Assembly (NCBI RefSeq): GCF_003460505.1 | Contig: NZ_QTVG01000003.1 | Coordinates: forward strand, 186,001 to 250,000 | Origin: Eubacterium sp. AF36-5BH | GTDB taxonomy: Bacteria; Bacillota; Clostridia; Lachnospirales; Lachnospiraceae | DNA: 64,000 bases | Direction of reading: 5' to 3' | Part shown: in pieces, positions 42,930 to 52,626 of the stretch | Layout of the letters: every line of letters begins with the position of its first letter | How positions within the stretch are numbered: position 1 is the stretch's first letter | Made by a program: the position numbers and the translations under genes | Notes under the pieces: model-generated | The model's input: the letters and a program-made list of their open reading frames with translations, nothing else | What the model was told of the DNA's origin: nothing | The model's database searches: none

Positions 42930-43961
42930 CTAAACCCCATAATAATCATTCTTACCAAACACGATTTTTATTTCTGTATATTCATTTTGGATAGACCAGG
43001 CAGAAACCTGATGACCTAATTTGCTACATAGATTTTTTACTATGTACAGCCCCATGCCTGTAGACTTTTGTCCCAGTCTTCCATTCTCACCTGTAAATGA
43101 TTTTTCAAAAATCTTTTTCAAATCCTGATTTGGGATTCCGATTCCGTTATCATAGATGGATAATATGACTTTTTCTTTTTCTTCTGTGGCACTTATTTTC
43201 AGCACAGCCTTTGTATCATTATCAGACATTGCAATATTTTTGCAGTATTTAATACTGTTATTTACTATCTGATTAATAATAAATTCCAGCCATTTTTTAT
43301 CAGATTTTACTGTTATGTTTTTAATGTTTATTTGTGGTTCAATATTTTTTCCCAAAATATCGTCCTTGTTATTCATAAGAACTTTTCCAACAACCTCTTC
43401 CAAATTCACGTCTTTTATTATGTAATCTTTTTCACTGCAGCTACTTCTTACATAATACAAAACCTGTTCAACATAATTATCCAGACGTTTGATTTGCTTT
43501 ATGTATTTTTCGTCCAACTCATTTTTGTGATTGTAACACATTAAAACAAGACTTGCTATAGGAATTTTCACTTCGTGAATCCACATTTCAACATATTCTT
43601 TAAAATCTTCCACGTTTTCCCTGTAATCACTTACGTTTTCAGTCATGGATTTATTAATTTTATAAAGACTTTCCCAAATAAGTTCCCCCTCATAAAAATC
43701 CGGTTTAGTTAAGGTTTCCAAAACTAAATATTTTTTGTCCAATCTTTCCACATTAAGAAGAAGTCTGTTATAGAATTTTCTTTTTCTTAAATAATTAATT
43801 AGTAATTGCAGCCCGCCTGTAAAAAAATACAAAAATGTAATTATTGCAACTATTTCAACAGGTAAGGCAAAAACTCTCATAACCATTAAAATAACAAAAT
43901 AGCTGACAGCACTAATTGTTATTGTCAGCCATTTATCTTTTATGTATTTAATTAATTTCAT
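42930..43961 (-). CDS. BceS-like intramembrane-sensing histidine kinase
   Basis: A kinase of 343 aa with two membrane segments at the N-terminus (about residues 13-30 and 34-55) and almost no extracellular loop, the BceS/intramembrane-sensing layout. The phospho-acceptor His lies in EMWIHEVKIPIASLVLM (about residue 124). The ATPase part has NQIVNNSIKYC (N box), LSIYDNGIGIP (G1) and STGMGLYIVKNLC (G2). The start ATG overlaps the response regulator stop by 4 bp (ATGA). Confidence 0.9.
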   Translation of the reverse strand: MKLIKYIKDKWLTITISAVSYFVILMVMRVFALPVEIVAIITFLYFFTGGLQLLINYLRKRKFYNRLLLNVERLDKKYLVLETLTKPDFYEGELIWESLYKINKSMTENVSDYRENVEDFKEYVEMWIHEVKIPIASLVLMCYNHKNELDEKYIKQIKRLDNYVEQVLYYVRSSCSEKDYIIKDVNLEEVVGKVLMNNKDDILGKNIEPQINIKNITVKSDKKWLEFIINQIVNNSIKYCKNIAMSDNDTKAVLKISATEEKEKVILSIYDNGIGIPNQDLKKIFEKSFTGENGRLGQKSTGMGLYIVKNLCSKLGHQVSAWSIQNEYTEIKIVFGKNDYYGV

Positions 43962-44620
43962 AATAATATGTAACCCTGTCCCTTTCGAGTTTCTATTGCA
44001 TCTGCGCATCCAAGAGATGCCAGTTTATTTCTCAATCTGCTAATATTGACAGTAAGCGCATTGTCATTAATATATTCCTCATTGTTCCACAAATCTGTCA
44101 TTAACTGATCTCTTGAAACAATTCTGCCTTTGTTGTTTAACAGCAATGCAAAAATAATCATTTCATTCTTTGTTAAAACAACCTGCTTAGTCTCTGATTT
44201 TATTATGCCCCTGCTTAATTCCACATTAAGATTATTGTATTTAACATTGTCAGTTTTTACTTCCATTCTTTTAAAAATATTTTGGATTCTTAACAGAAGA
44301 ACTGTGGGGTTATAAGGTTTTGTAATAAAATCATCAGCCCCGTAGGACATGGACAAAACTTCATCTACTTCACTTGTTCTGCTGGTAACCATAATTACCG
44401 GCACATCTGATTTTTTTCGTAGCTCTTTTAAAACCATTTCTCCATTTAGAATTGGTATATTTATATCAAGCAATATTAAATCTGCTTTGCTTTCTAAAAT
44501 AAATTCTATTTGATTTTCAAAGTTATCCATTACTATTGTTTCATAGCCACTGTTTACAAGTAACTTCTGCAACTCATTCCTTATGGATACATCATCTTCA
44601 ACAATTAATATTTTTTTCAT
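43958..44620 (-). CDS. BceR-like response regulator
   Basis: A 220-aa OmpR-type regulator. The receiver domain has EDDVSIRNELQ, the phospho-acceptor Asp in LILLDINIPILNGEM and Lys in ITKPYNPTVLL. The C-terminal winged helix has LTKNEMIIFALLLNNKGRIV and the DALTVNISRLRNKLASLG recognition region. It overlaps the kinase by 4 bp, and the operator in front of the transporter genes matches the BceR group. Confidence 0.93.
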   Translation of the reverse strand: MKKILIVEDDVSIRNELQKLLVNSGYETIVMDNFENQIEFILESKADLILLDINIPILNGEMVLKELRKKSDVPVIMVTSRTSEVDEVLSMSYGADDFITKPYNPTVLLLRIQNIFKRMEVKTDNVKYNNLNVELSRGIIKSETKQVVLTKNEMIIFALLLNNKGRIVSRDQLMTDLWNNEEYINDNALTVNISRLRNKLASLGCADAIETRKGQGYILL

Positions 44621-44796
44621 TCTATTCCTTTTATCTGTTTACGGATATTATTGATTTTATGACTTTTTGCTTCAATCATTTTCTAAATTTTACTTACCCC
44701 GGTTCTTGCATAACTACTTTTTTCTTATACTAATTCTGCCTCAACTATTTTTTTATCAATTAATTTAACTTTATTTTTACTCAACTATCTACATAA

Positions 44797-45402
44797 TTAG
44801 ATTACTTTAGCAGCCATAACAAATTCTCTGATTTTCTCTCTGCTTTTGCCAACTCCGTTGTCGTTTTCAACTCCTGATGAAACATCTACGCCATCAGGTT
44901 GTACTGCTTTTATGCCATCTCTTACATTATCTCCGTTAAGTCCGCCGGCTAATATAAATAACTTATCGTCTCGTTTAATGTTATTTAATAAGCTCCAGTC
45001 AAAAGTTTCTCCACTGCCGTATGTTGGGGCATCAAAAACATAGCCTTTTATATTTTCTATGTTTTTGTACTTTCCAAGTTCTTCTAAATCGTTTACATTA
45101 AAAGCCTTTAAAACATCAATTAATGTTTCATTAAACAAACCATCCGGCAAGTCTTTATGAATCTGCACAAAGTCAAATCCTGCATTTTCAATGCTTTTTA
45201 CCTGCTCAATGCTAGGCGACACAACCACTGCAACTTTTTTTATATTTTCATTTAGAGAAGCCATGATTTCTTTTGCCTTCTCCAAAGTTATATTTCTTTT
45301 ACTTTTTGGAAAATATAAAACCATGCCAGCCATGTCTACATTATTTTCATTTAAATATTCTGTTTCTTCAACATCTGTAATACCGCAAATTTTTACTATC
45401 AT
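44797..45402 (-). CDS. trpF: Phosphoribosylanthranilate isomerase
   Basis: TrpF isomerises phosphoribosylanthranilate in tryptophan biosynthesis. The 201-aa barrel begins VKICGITDVEETEYLNENN with the catalytic Cys, has FVQIHKDLP, the GYVFDAPTYGSGETFDWSLL segment (catalytic Asp), ILAGGLNGDNVRDGIKAVQP and GVDVSSGVENDNGVG. No other trp gene is in the window. It follows ktrA by 18 bp, so it may be transcribed with the potassium genes; the functional link is unclear. Confidence 0.93.
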   Translation of the reverse strand: MIVKICGITDVEETEYLNENNVDMAGMVLYFPKSKRNITLEKAKEIMASLNENIKKVAVVVSPSIEQVKSIENAGFDFVQIHKDLPDGLFNETLIDVLKAFNVNDLEELGKYKNIENIKGYVFDAPTYGSGETFDWSLLNNIKRDDKLFILAGGLNGDNVRDGIKAVQPDGVDVSSGVENDNGVGKSREKIREFVMAAKVI

Positions 45403-45420
45403 ATTCCTATTACTTTTAAT

Positions 45421-46068
45421 TTAAATATGGAAACACTTTTGTATGTCGTGTGTTTTTCCAAGTACCAATAAGTTAGCCCCTTCTTTCAGGACAGTATCAG
45501 GCATAACCTGCAAATTCATATCATTTTCCTTCTTAATTGCCAAGACATTTATTTTGTATTTTCGTCTTAAATCTAAATCCTGTATTTCTTTTCCAATCCA
45601 CTCTTTTGGAATCTCAACTTCAATTATTGAACAGCCTTCTCCCACCTCAATGTAATCTGAAATATGATTAGCTGTATATCTTATTGCTGTCCAGTTAGCA
45701 AGTTCACGTTCAGGATAAACTACCTGGTCTGCTCCATTTCTCAACAAAAACTTGGCGTGTACATCTCTTGCAGCTCTTGAGACAACCATCTTGGCACCTT
45801 TTTCTTTCAACAAAGATGTTGTCTCTAAAGAATTTTGAAAATCGTCTCCAATTGCCACAAAACAAACATCAAAATTATCCACACCTAATGTATCCAAAAA
45901 TTCTTCATTTGTCGAGTCTCCTATTTGAGCACTTGTGACGTAAGGTAATACCGCATTAACCCTGTCTTCCTTTACGTCAATTGCCATTGTCTGATGACCT
46001 AATTCATCTAATGTTTTAGCAATATGTCTGCCAAATCTACCTAATCCAATTAATAAAACTGACTTCAT
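45421..46068 (-). CDS. ktrA: KtrA, RCK regulatory subunit of potassium uptake
   Basis: A cytosolic gating ring subunit of about 215 aa. RCK_N (Rossmann) starts SVLLIGLGRFGRHIAKTLDE; RCK_C, the likely c-di-AMP or nucleotide-sensing part, lies near the C-terminus (GCSIIEVEIPKEWIGKEI). The start was set at the ATG 46066-46068, with GGAGGG just upstream. It sits 114 bp after ktrB, its channel partner. Confidence 0.92.
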   Translation of the reverse strand: MKSVLLIGLGRFGRHIAKTLDELGHQTMAIDVKEDRVNAVLPYVTSAQIGDSTNEEFLDTLGVDNFDVCFVAIGDDFQNSLETTSLLKEKGAKMVVSRAARDVHAKFLLRNGADQVVYPERELANWTAIRYTANHISDYIEVGEGCSIIEVEIPKEWIGKEIQDLDLRRKYKINVLAIKKENDMNLQVMPDTVLKEGANLLVLGKTHDIQKCFHI

Positions 46069-46182
46069 TTTCCCTCCATACAATTTATATACATTTCTAT
46101 TTCTTGTATTTTTACGCCTCATTCATTTTCATTCCTGATTTTTCATTTATCATGACGCATTATAATTCTTTACTATTTTACT

Positions 46183-47523
46183 TTATCCTACCATAATTTT
46201 CTCTTGAGGTAATCTAGATACATTATAATTCTTATTTGATAAAGTTGCAAAAATAACTGTTAAGCCACCAACTCTGCCTAAAAACATTAACACAATTAAT
46301 ACTATTTTGGAAACCATGGACAAAGATGGTGTAATTCCCAAGCTTAAACCTACTGTTCCAACTGCCGATGCTGTTTCAAACAAAGATTTCATTATAGGAA
46401 TGTTATCTGCAATACTAATAACAATACCACCAAACATAAACAAAAATGTGTACATTAACAGTGTTGCCGAAGCTGACCTTGCCACTTCATTGGACAGTCT
46501 TCTTTTAAATAAATTTGCATCCTGCCTTTTCCTAAAAACTGCTACGACTGTTGAAAATAATACTGCCACTGTAGTAACTTTCATACCACCGGCTGTTGAA
46601 CCGGGTGCTGCACCTATAAGCATTAAAATAATAGTAATTAACTGTCCCACACCTGATAATTGGTTTAAATCTACTGTGTTAAAGCCTGCTGTTCTAGGTG
46701 ACACGGTCTGAAATAAAGATGCCAAAACCCTGTCTTTTTCTGAATCGAAATTCCAAGTTGATTTTCCAAATTCAAAAAAATAAAAATATAGCACCGGTAC
46801 AATTATTAATATTGATGTTACTCCAAGAATAACTTTACTTTGCATTCTGTATCTTCCAAAATGAAGTTTGTGCTTTTTTATGTCATCCCATGTAACAAAG
46901 CCAATACCGCCAATTATAATTAAAAGCATTATTACAACATTAATTAAAACTGAAGATGAAAATGTTGTTAGTGAAGAATAATGCTCTCTTACACCCATTA
47001 AATCAAAACCTGCGTTACAAAAGGCTGATATTGAATGAAATAATGAATACCATATACCTTTTATAATGCCAAACTGTTTTGCAAATTCAGGATACATTAA
47101 CACTGCGCCTGCCAATTCAAAAATAAGCATCATCTTCACAATAAAACCTGTTAGTCTTACTATACCACCCATTTTATGTGCTGATATTGCCTCCTGCATA
47201 AGTGTTCTCTGCCTTAAACCTATTTTTCTACCTGACATTCTTGTTAACAGTAGTGCTATTGTTATAACACCCATGCCGCCAATTTGAATTAAAACTATAA
47301 TAACACCTTGACCAAAGGCTGACCAGTAAGTAGCCGTATCGTGAACTACAAGTCCTGTTACACATGTAGCTGATGTTGCTGTAAATAAGGCATCCACTAC
47401 AGATGTAAATTCTCCTGAGCTACTTGAAATTGGAAGCGTCAAAATAAAGGTTCCTAAAACTATAACGCCTAAAAACCCGAAAAATATAAATCTTGATGTT
47501 GATATATGTCTACTCTTCTTCAT
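46183..47523 (-). CDS. ktrB: KtrB-type potassium channel subunit
   Basis: A 446-aa K+ transporter of the Trk/Ktr/HKT family. Four M1-P-M2 repeats are visible; the filters lie in ATSATCVTGLVVHDTATYWS, SISAFCNAGFDLMG, SPRTAGFNTVDLNQLS and SAVGTVGLSLGITPSLS. It is 1 bp after the trkH gene and upstream of ktrA. Its smaller size and single-domain partner point to the Ktr type. Confidence 0.92.
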   Translation of the reverse strand: MKKSRHISTSRFIFFGFLGVIVLGTFILTLPISSSSGEFTSVVDALFTATSATCVTGLVVHDTATYWSAFGQGVIIVLIQIGGMGVITIALLLTRMSGRKIGLRQRTLMQEAISAHKMGGIVRLTGFIVKMMLIFELAGAVLMYPEFAKQFGIIKGIWYSLFHSISAFCNAGFDLMGVREHYSSLTTFSSSVLINVVIMLLIIIGGIGFVTWDDIKKHKLHFGRYRMQSKVILGVTSILIIVPVLYFYFFEFGKSTWNFDSEKDRVLASLFQTVSPRTAGFNTVDLNQLSGVGQLITIILMLIGAAPGSTAGGMKVTTVAVLFSTVVAVFRKRQDANLFKRRLSNEVARSASATLLMYTFLFMFGGIVISIADNIPIMKSLFETASAVGTVGLSLGITPSLSMVSKIVLIVLMFLGRVGGLTVIFATLSNKNYNVSRLPQEKIMVG

Positions 47524-47524
47524 G

Positions 47525-48982
47525 TTATCTTTTTCTACTCCATGTGGTTTTTGACAATAAAATTAATATTGGGAATATTTCCAATCTTCCTGCAAGCATG
47601 TCACCTATTAAAACCAGTTTAGACCAATCGCTAAACATTGAATAGTTTGATGCCGGACCAACCATATCCAGTCCCGGTCCTATATTGTTAAAGCATGATG
47701 CTACACTTGAAAAATTAGTAAGTATACTGTGACCATCAACGGAAATGAAAATGAAACTTAAGAAAACAATAACTATGTATGCAACAAAGTAACTATTAAC
47801 CGCCGAAACAACTTCTTCTTTTACAACATTTCCACCCATTCTGATAACTTCAACTTTTCTTGGATTTAAAGTCTTTCTAATGTTTCTTTTTACACTTTTT
47901 AAAATAATAAGTAAACGGCCACATTTAAGACCACCGCCTGTGCTTCCCCCGCAGGCACCAACAAACATAAGCATAAGTATTATTGTTTTTGAAAAATTAG
48001 GCCACATATTAAAATCTTCTGTAGCAAAACCTGTTGTGGTAATAATACTTGATACTGTAAATGCCGCATGATGTAGTGCTTCTCTTACTGATGAAAACAT
48101 ACCTGAAATGTTTATTGTTATAAGAGCTACGCTTGATAAAATAAGAACAACGTATGTTCTAAGTTCACTATCCTTTATTATTGACTTGAATCTTCTTAAT
48201 AATACTAAATAATAACAACTGAAGTTCACGCCAAATAACAGCATAAAGATGGTACAGACGTTCTGAATGTATGGGCTGTAGCCTGCCATACTGTCTCCTT
48301 TAATACCAAAGCCACCTGTTCCTGCAGTACCAAATGCTGTACAGACTGCATCAAAAACAGGCATTTTCCCAATAATTAAAAATATAAAATTAAGTCCCGT
48401 AAGTCCTATATACATTAAATACAAAATAAGTGCTGTATCTCTCATTCTTGGAGCCAGCTTACCAACTGTTGGTCCCGGACTTTCTGCTCTTAACAAATGC
48501 ATTGTGAATCTGTTGCTTTTTCCATCAGCCGGTGCAATGGCAAGTAAAAATACAAGGACACCCATCCCCCCAAGCCAATGACTAAAACTTCTCCAGTAAA
48601 GCATGCCTTTTGACATAGCTTCAACATCTGTTAAAATTGAGGCTCCTGTTGTTGTAAAACCTGATACTGTCTCAAATAATGCATCTACAAATGAAGGAAT
48701 TTCTCTTGAAATAAAAAATGGTAAACAGCCTAATATACTAAGAACAATCCAGCCTATACCCACTGAAACCAAACCTTCCTTTGCAAAAAATCGCTTATTT
48801 GCCTTTCTACATAATACATATAGCAACGAAGCAATACCTAATATAATTACAATAGAAACTATAAATCCTATAACTGCATTCAAATTCTGACATGCTGCAC
48901 TAATAATTAATGCCGGAAGCATAAATGCCGCTTCTACAGCTAAAATCTGTGATATAAATTTTCCTACAACTTTATAATTCAT
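47525..48982 (-). CDS. trkH: TrkH-type potassium channel subunit
   Basis: A 485-aa K+ uptake subunit of the TrkH type. The first filter lies in VSGFTTTGASILTDVEAM, with FGTAGTGGFGIKGDSMAGY, SIITTTGFATEDFNMWPNF and ASCFNNIGPGLDMVGPASNY. It follows trkA by 13 bp and stops 1 bp before ktrB. The FSHWLGGMGVLVFLLAIAP segment is typical. Confidence 0.92.
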   Translation of the reverse strand: MNYKVVGKFISQILAVEAAFMLPALIISAACQNLNAVIGFIVSIVIILGIASLLYVLCRKANKRFFAKEGLVSVGIGWIVLSILGCLPFFISREIPSFVDALFETVSGFTTTGASILTDVEAMSKGMLYWRSFSHWLGGMGVLVFLLAIAPADGKSNRFTMHLLRAESPGPTVGKLAPRMRDTALILYLMYIGLTGLNFIFLIIGKMPVFDAVCTAFGTAGTGGFGIKGDSMAGYSPYIQNVCTIFMLLFGVNFSCYYLVLLRRFKSIIKDSELRTYVVLILSSVALITINISGMFSSVREALHHAAFTVSSIITTTGFATEDFNMWPNFSKTIILMLMFVGACGGSTGGGLKCGRLLIILKSVKRNIRKTLNPRKVEVIRMGGNVVKEEVVSAVNSYFVAYIVIVFLSFIFISVDGHSILTNFSSVASCFNNIGPGLDMVGPASNYSMFSDWSKLVLIGDMLAGRLEIFPILILLSKTTWSRKR

Positions 48983-48995
48983 AACTTCCTCTCAA

Positions 48996-50354
48996 TCATT
49001 GAAATATATCATTTAATTGATGTAATACTATATCCCCTGTTGCTACAACAATAACAGTATCTCCGTTTTGGAAATATGATTCACCATTTGGAATTTCTGT
49101 TTTTCCTTTATGTGTTATACATGCAATAATAACATTATTTACTAATTTCATGTTTTTAAGTGGAACACCACAATTTTGTGTTTTCTCATCTGCAATGAAC
49201 TCTACTGCTTCCGCCTGTCCATCTGCAATATTATGAACTGATATAGCCATTCCTGTCTGTGCCCCTAAGGCTCTAACATAGCCGACTATTGTATTACAAC
49301 ATAATTCCTTTGGGCATACTACACTACCTAAATTAAGGCTGTCCTGAATACTGCTTCTGTCAGTATGTCCTACTTTTGTAATAACTTTCTCCACGCCACA
49401 TGCCTTAGCATACATAGAAATAATTATATTTAACTCATCCATTCCTGTTAAGGTAATAAAAGCGTCACAGTCACTTATGCCCTGGCTTTCAAGTAATGTT
49501 TTTCTACTTGCGTCACCATGAATTACAGCAACTTCAGGAAGAAGCTCAGCTAACTCCCTTGCTCTATCTTCGTCTTTTTCAATTACCTCTACGGCTACTC
49601 CCAAGTCAATTAATATCTTTGACAGATAATAGCTTACTTTTCCACCACCGCAAATAATTGCATGTTTTACCTTGTGAGATAAAAAGCCTAAGTTTTTCAA
49701 TAAAATAGTAAGGTTCTGTGATGGTGCTGTAACGTAAATTCTATCTCCTTCTTTTAAGATAAAATCACCATTTGGAATATGCACTTCGCCGTTTCTTCTA
49801 ACGGCACAAACCAATACCTTACATTTTACAATTCCATAAAGATCATTTAATGAAACATCTTTTATAATGCTGTCACTATTTATTCTAAGTTCTACTAATT
49901 CCACTCTTCCTTTTGCAAAAGTATCTCTCTGTAAAAATCCAGGATATTTTAACAATCTTTCAATTTCCACTGCTGTCTGCTTTTCCGGATTAACTGTTAA
50001 AGATAAGCCAAAGGCATCGCGCATGGTATATATTTGTTCACTGTATTCAGGATTTCTGATTCTTGCAATAGTATGTAGTTCAGGATTCATCTTATGTGCT
50101 GTCATGCAACAAAGCAAATTAATTTCATCTGCACTTGTAGATGCAATTAAAACATCAGCTCTGTCAACTCCTGCTTCAGACAAAACAGACATTAAGGCAC
50201 AATTTCCATTAACAGCCATAACATCGTATCTCTCCAAGCTTGCGTCTAATACTTCTCCATTAGTGTCTATTAAGGTTATGTCATAACCTTCCGCTGATAA
50301 CTTCCTAGTAAGATTTGCACCTACTTTTCCATCTCCAGCAATAATAATCTTCAT
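48996..50354 (-). CDS. trkA: TrkA, two-domain RCK regulator of TrkH
   Basis: A 452-aa cytosolic protein with two RCK units: the first NAD-binding motif is IIIAGDGKVGANLTRKLSAE, the second AIICGGGKVSYYLSKILIDL (about residues 225-245); RCK_C parts follow each. This is the TrkA type, in contrast with the single-unit KtrA at 45.4 kb. The start ATG (50352-50354) follows GGAGG. It is the first gene of the potassium operon. Confidence 0.94.
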   Translation of the reverse strand: MKIIIAGDGKVGANLTRKLSAEGYDITLIDTNGEVLDASLERYDVMAVNGNCALMSVLSEAGVDRADVLIASTSADEINLLCCMTAHKMNPELHTIARIRNPEYSEQIYTMRDAFGLSLTVNPEKQTAVEIERLLKYPGFLQRDTFAKGRVELVELRINSDSIIKDVSLNDLYGIVKCKVLVCAVRRNGEVHIPNGDFILKEGDRIYVTAPSQNLTILLKNLGFLSHKVKHAIICGGGKVSYYLSKILIDLGVAVEVIEKDEDRARELAELLPEVAVIHGDASRKTLLESQGISDCDAFITLTGMDELNIIISMYAKACGVEKVITKVGHTDRSSIQDSLNLGSVVCPKELCCNTIVGYVRALGAQTGMAISVHNIADGQAEAVEFIADEKTQNCGVPLKNMKLVNNVIIACITHKGKTEIPNGESYFQNGDTVIVVATGDIVLHQLNDIFQ

Positions 50355-50413
50355 GAGATTTTCCTCCACATTCTTATCGTTAATGCAATGAATAACTTCA
50401 TGGCAACATCTAT

Positions 50414-50441
50414 AGTATAGCACTATTATTTATAATCTCAA
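50414..50441 (-). promoter_or_regulatory. Promoter of the potassium uptake operon
   Basis: On the minus strand TTGAGA (50436-50441), a 16-bp spacer and TATACT (50414-50419) with an upstream TG (extended -10). It lies about 60 bp upstream of trkA. I see no ydaO-type riboswitch in the short leader. Confidence 0.7.
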
Positions 50442-50467
50442 CAACTGTTAAAAAATAGTTACAACTT

Positions 50468-51109
50468 TTAAAAATAAGTTACAACCTTTGACAAGTCCTC
50501 AAAGATTTCTTCAGTCATTTTTCTGTATTCTTCCTCAGGATATTTCATGTCAGGTATACATATAACTTTAATTCCGCCGTCATGAGCCGCTTTTATGCCT
50601 GCCTCTGAGTCTTCTAAAACAAGTGCTTCCTCAGGCTGTACATTCACCTTCTTACATGCCTTTAAAAATACCTCAGGATTAGGTTTTCCATTAACAACCT
50701 CATCACCACAAATTTCGCCGTCAAAATACTGTGCAATTCCTGCCTGTTTTAAAATCACATCAACTCTGTCTCTATTACTGGAAGTTGCAACCATTGTTTT
50801 GTAATTGTTTTCTTTAAGATATTTAAGTAACTGAACAATTCCTTTTTTTAATGGCACTCCCTTTGTTTCAAACTCTTCTGCCATTCCCTTATGAACATAA
50901 TCTATACATTCCTCATAAGGGAAATCCTCGCCATATTCATTAGCTATAATACTTTTGCAGACAGGTTGTATTTTTCCCAGTAGATTTTTGTAAAAATCCA
51001 CTGTCATGTCTTCTCCTCTTTTTTGTAAATATCTTCGATACCACTCATAAGTAACTCTCTCGCTGTCAATCATGAGCCCATCCATATCAAAAATTACTGC
51101 CTTAATCAT
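50468..51109 (-). CDS. HAD-family phosphatase/phosphomutase, beta-PGM-like
   Basis: A 213-aa haloacid dehalogenase protein. Motif I is VIFDMDGLMIDSERVTYEWY, motif II lies in MVATSSNRDRVDVIL (TSS), and motif III in ALVLEDSEAGIKAAHDGGIK. The cap domain between is the helical type of beta-phosphoglucomutase-like enzymes. The substrate cannot be deduced. The ATG follows GGAGA; the terminator of the upstream LytTR gene lies directly in front. Confidence 0.87.
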   Translation of the reverse strand: MIKAVIFDMDGLMIDSERVTYEWYRRYLQKRGEDMTVDFYKNLLGKIQPVCKSIIANEYGEDFPYEECIDYVHKGMAEEFETKGVPLKKGIVQLLKYLKENNYKTMVATSSNRDRVDVILKQAGIAQYFDGEICGDEVVNGKPNPEVFLKACKKVNVQPEEALVLEDSEAGIKAAHDGGIKVICIPDMKYPEEEYRKMTEEIFEDLSKVVTYF

Positions 51110-51123
51110 TTATCTTCTCCTTC

Positions 51124-51164
51124 AAAAAAAGTCCTTAGCGTTCAACTATTTTAACACTAAAGAC
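51124..51164 (-). terminator. Rho-independent terminator after the LytTR regulator gene
   Basis: On the minus strand a 12-bp stem (51153-51164 with 51131-51142, two G-T or mismatched pairs) is followed by seven Ts (51124-51130). It starts 19 bp after the LytTR gene stop. Confidence 0.88.
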
Positions 51165-51182
51165 CTATTTTATTCAATGGTT

Positions 51183-51923
51183 TTATATTCTATTTTCAAA
51201 GCCTTCTTTAAAACTTTTCAAAATACGTCTGCCAATTTTTAACTCTCCGAAATCTTCCTTTAATTTAATAAGATAATTGGAATAATCTGCAAACTTAACA
51301 TAGTCGCAATTAACTATTTCACTTTTGTTACACTTCAGAAATTTCGTTGAACCTAATTCAAGAATTAACTGTTTTGTCGACTTGTAAGGTGCTTCTACAA
51401 TCTCTCCATCTTTGCAATAAATTGACAATGTAGAAATTTTGTTATCTATGTAAACAATATCATTTATTTTTACCGGGCAGACAATACCATTTGTTTTAAA
51501 ATAAATATATTCTCTTTCCTTTTTCGCTGTGTAATTTTTAAGAGTAAACTGAACTGCTTCTTTGAATTCATCTTCTCTGTAATATTTATCAAAATACTGA
51601 TAGCAATGTAAATGTGCATAGGCGTGTAGTTTGGGATCCTCCAGCGATGTTGTAAAAATAATTGGCGTTGCCTTGTACCTTTCTATTTCTCTTATATTAT
51701 CAGCAAAAGTCATACCTGACATATCACCGTTTTTTGTTTTTTCCAAAATTATGTCTACAATAAATAAATCGATACTATATTCCATGGCATATCTGTAGGC
51801 ATCAGCACAATTATCTGCCTTAAAAATCACAACATCTTCAAGCTGTTCTAAAATATCGCAGGCTCTATCCATGTGTCTCTTGTTATCTTCCACTATCAAT
51901 ATTTGTTTATCTGTTGATTGCAT
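51183..51923 (-). CDS. LytTR-type response regulator
   Basis: A 246-aa regulator with a receiver domain (QILIVEDNKRHMDRACDILE, phospho-acceptor Asp in IDLFIVDIILEKT) and a C-terminal LytTR DNA-binding domain (about residues 140-240, from IYFKTNGIVCPVKINDIVYI). No histidine kinase is adjacent, so its partner is elsewhere. It has an AGGGGA site upstream. A peptide-based quorum system is possible for this class, but no peptide gene is visible here. Confidence 0.88.
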   Translation of the reverse strand: MQSTDKQILIVEDNKRHMDRACDILEQLEDVVIFKADNCADAYRYAMEYSIDLFIVDIILEKTKNGDMSGMTFADNIREIERYKATPIIFTTSLEDPKLHAYAHLHCYQYFDKYYREDEFKEAVQFTLKNYTAKKEREYIYFKTNGIVCPVKINDIVYIDNKISTLSIYCKDGEIVEAPYKSTKQLILELGSTKFLKCNKSEIVNCDYVKFADYSNYLIKLKEDFGELKIGRRILKSFKEGFENRI

Positions 51924-52053
51924 TTGTTTTTCAATCCCCTTTTTCTTATTTTTTAGTTAATTATTCCTTTTAAAAATTTCAAATTTAATTATTTTGATTT
52001 ATTAAACTTAGCCATTTTGATTGAATTGCTTCAATTTAGTTATTTAGCTATAA

Positions 52054-52383
52054 TTATTTACTAAATGTTTTGTTTAACAATATATCAAATTCTCTTTTCT
52101 TCTCTCTGCCACTGAGGCTTTCAAAATACAATTGAAACTCCCTACAGTCGCTAACCTCGCCTTTTAATATGTAATCTGTACTAACGTCAAAATACTTACT
52201 AAGTTTTATGCATCTGTCTATTTGTAAATCATTTTCACCTTTTTCAATATTCTGATAAAAAGGAACTGACTCAATCCCCAATATTGATGCCATTTTTTCC
52301 TGAGACAGATTATGCTCTCTTCTAAGTGCCTTAACACGCTGACCTATTTCAATATTTTCTTTCGTTATTTCCTTTTTCTTCAT
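52054..52383 (-). CDS. XRE-family helix-turn-helix regulator
   Basis: A 109-aa DNA-binding protein: the HTH covers about residues 12-65 (RVKALRREHNLSQEKMASIL, then FYQNIEKGENDLQIDRCIK, LSKYFDVSTDYIL). The C-terminal 35 residues are helical and unassigned. It follows a terminator and lies before the LytTR gene on the same strand with a 130-bp AT-rich gap. Target unknown. Confidence 0.85.
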   Translation of the reverse strand: MKKKEITKENIEIGQRVKALRREHNLSQEKMASILGIESVPFYQNIEKGENDLQIDRCIKLSKYFDVSTDYILKGEVSDCREFQLYFESLSGREKKREFDILLNKTFSK

Positions 52384-52529
52384 TTGTCATCTCCATAGTT
52401 ATTCTATATGAATTTTATATGGTTTAAATGTTTTATTCTACACCCCTTGGTAGTTTTAGTGCATACCTTGGGTGTGTATTTTTCTTTTATGGCAAGAATA
52501 TTGTTTTGTTTTTATCTCTTTTTGAAGAA

Positions 52530-52579
52530 TAAAAATAGCACTTCCATAATCCTATATAATAGGGTTATAAAAATGCTAT
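52530..52579 (-). terminator. Terminator after the MetE-like gene
   Basis: The arms 52535-52554 and 52560-52579 form a long hairpin with a few G-T pairs and one or two mismatches; on the minus strand it is followed by TTTTTATTC. It starts 48 bp after the MetE-like gene. Confidence 0.82.
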
Positions 52580-52626
52580 CTTTTATGTTTTATATTCTTT
52601 TGTAAATTAAAGCCGGACTTGAAATA

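Noticed and set aside
50355-50467. ydaO (c-di-AMP) riboswitch before the potassium operon
   Set aside because: The region is only 113 bp, is AT-rich and lacks the conserved GC-rich stems; a normal promoter accounts for it.
51950-52053. AT-rich repeat-like stretch between the XRE and LytTR genes as a separate element
   Set aside because: Repeats of TTAGTTA/ATTATT type are too degenerate to separate from base composition by eye.
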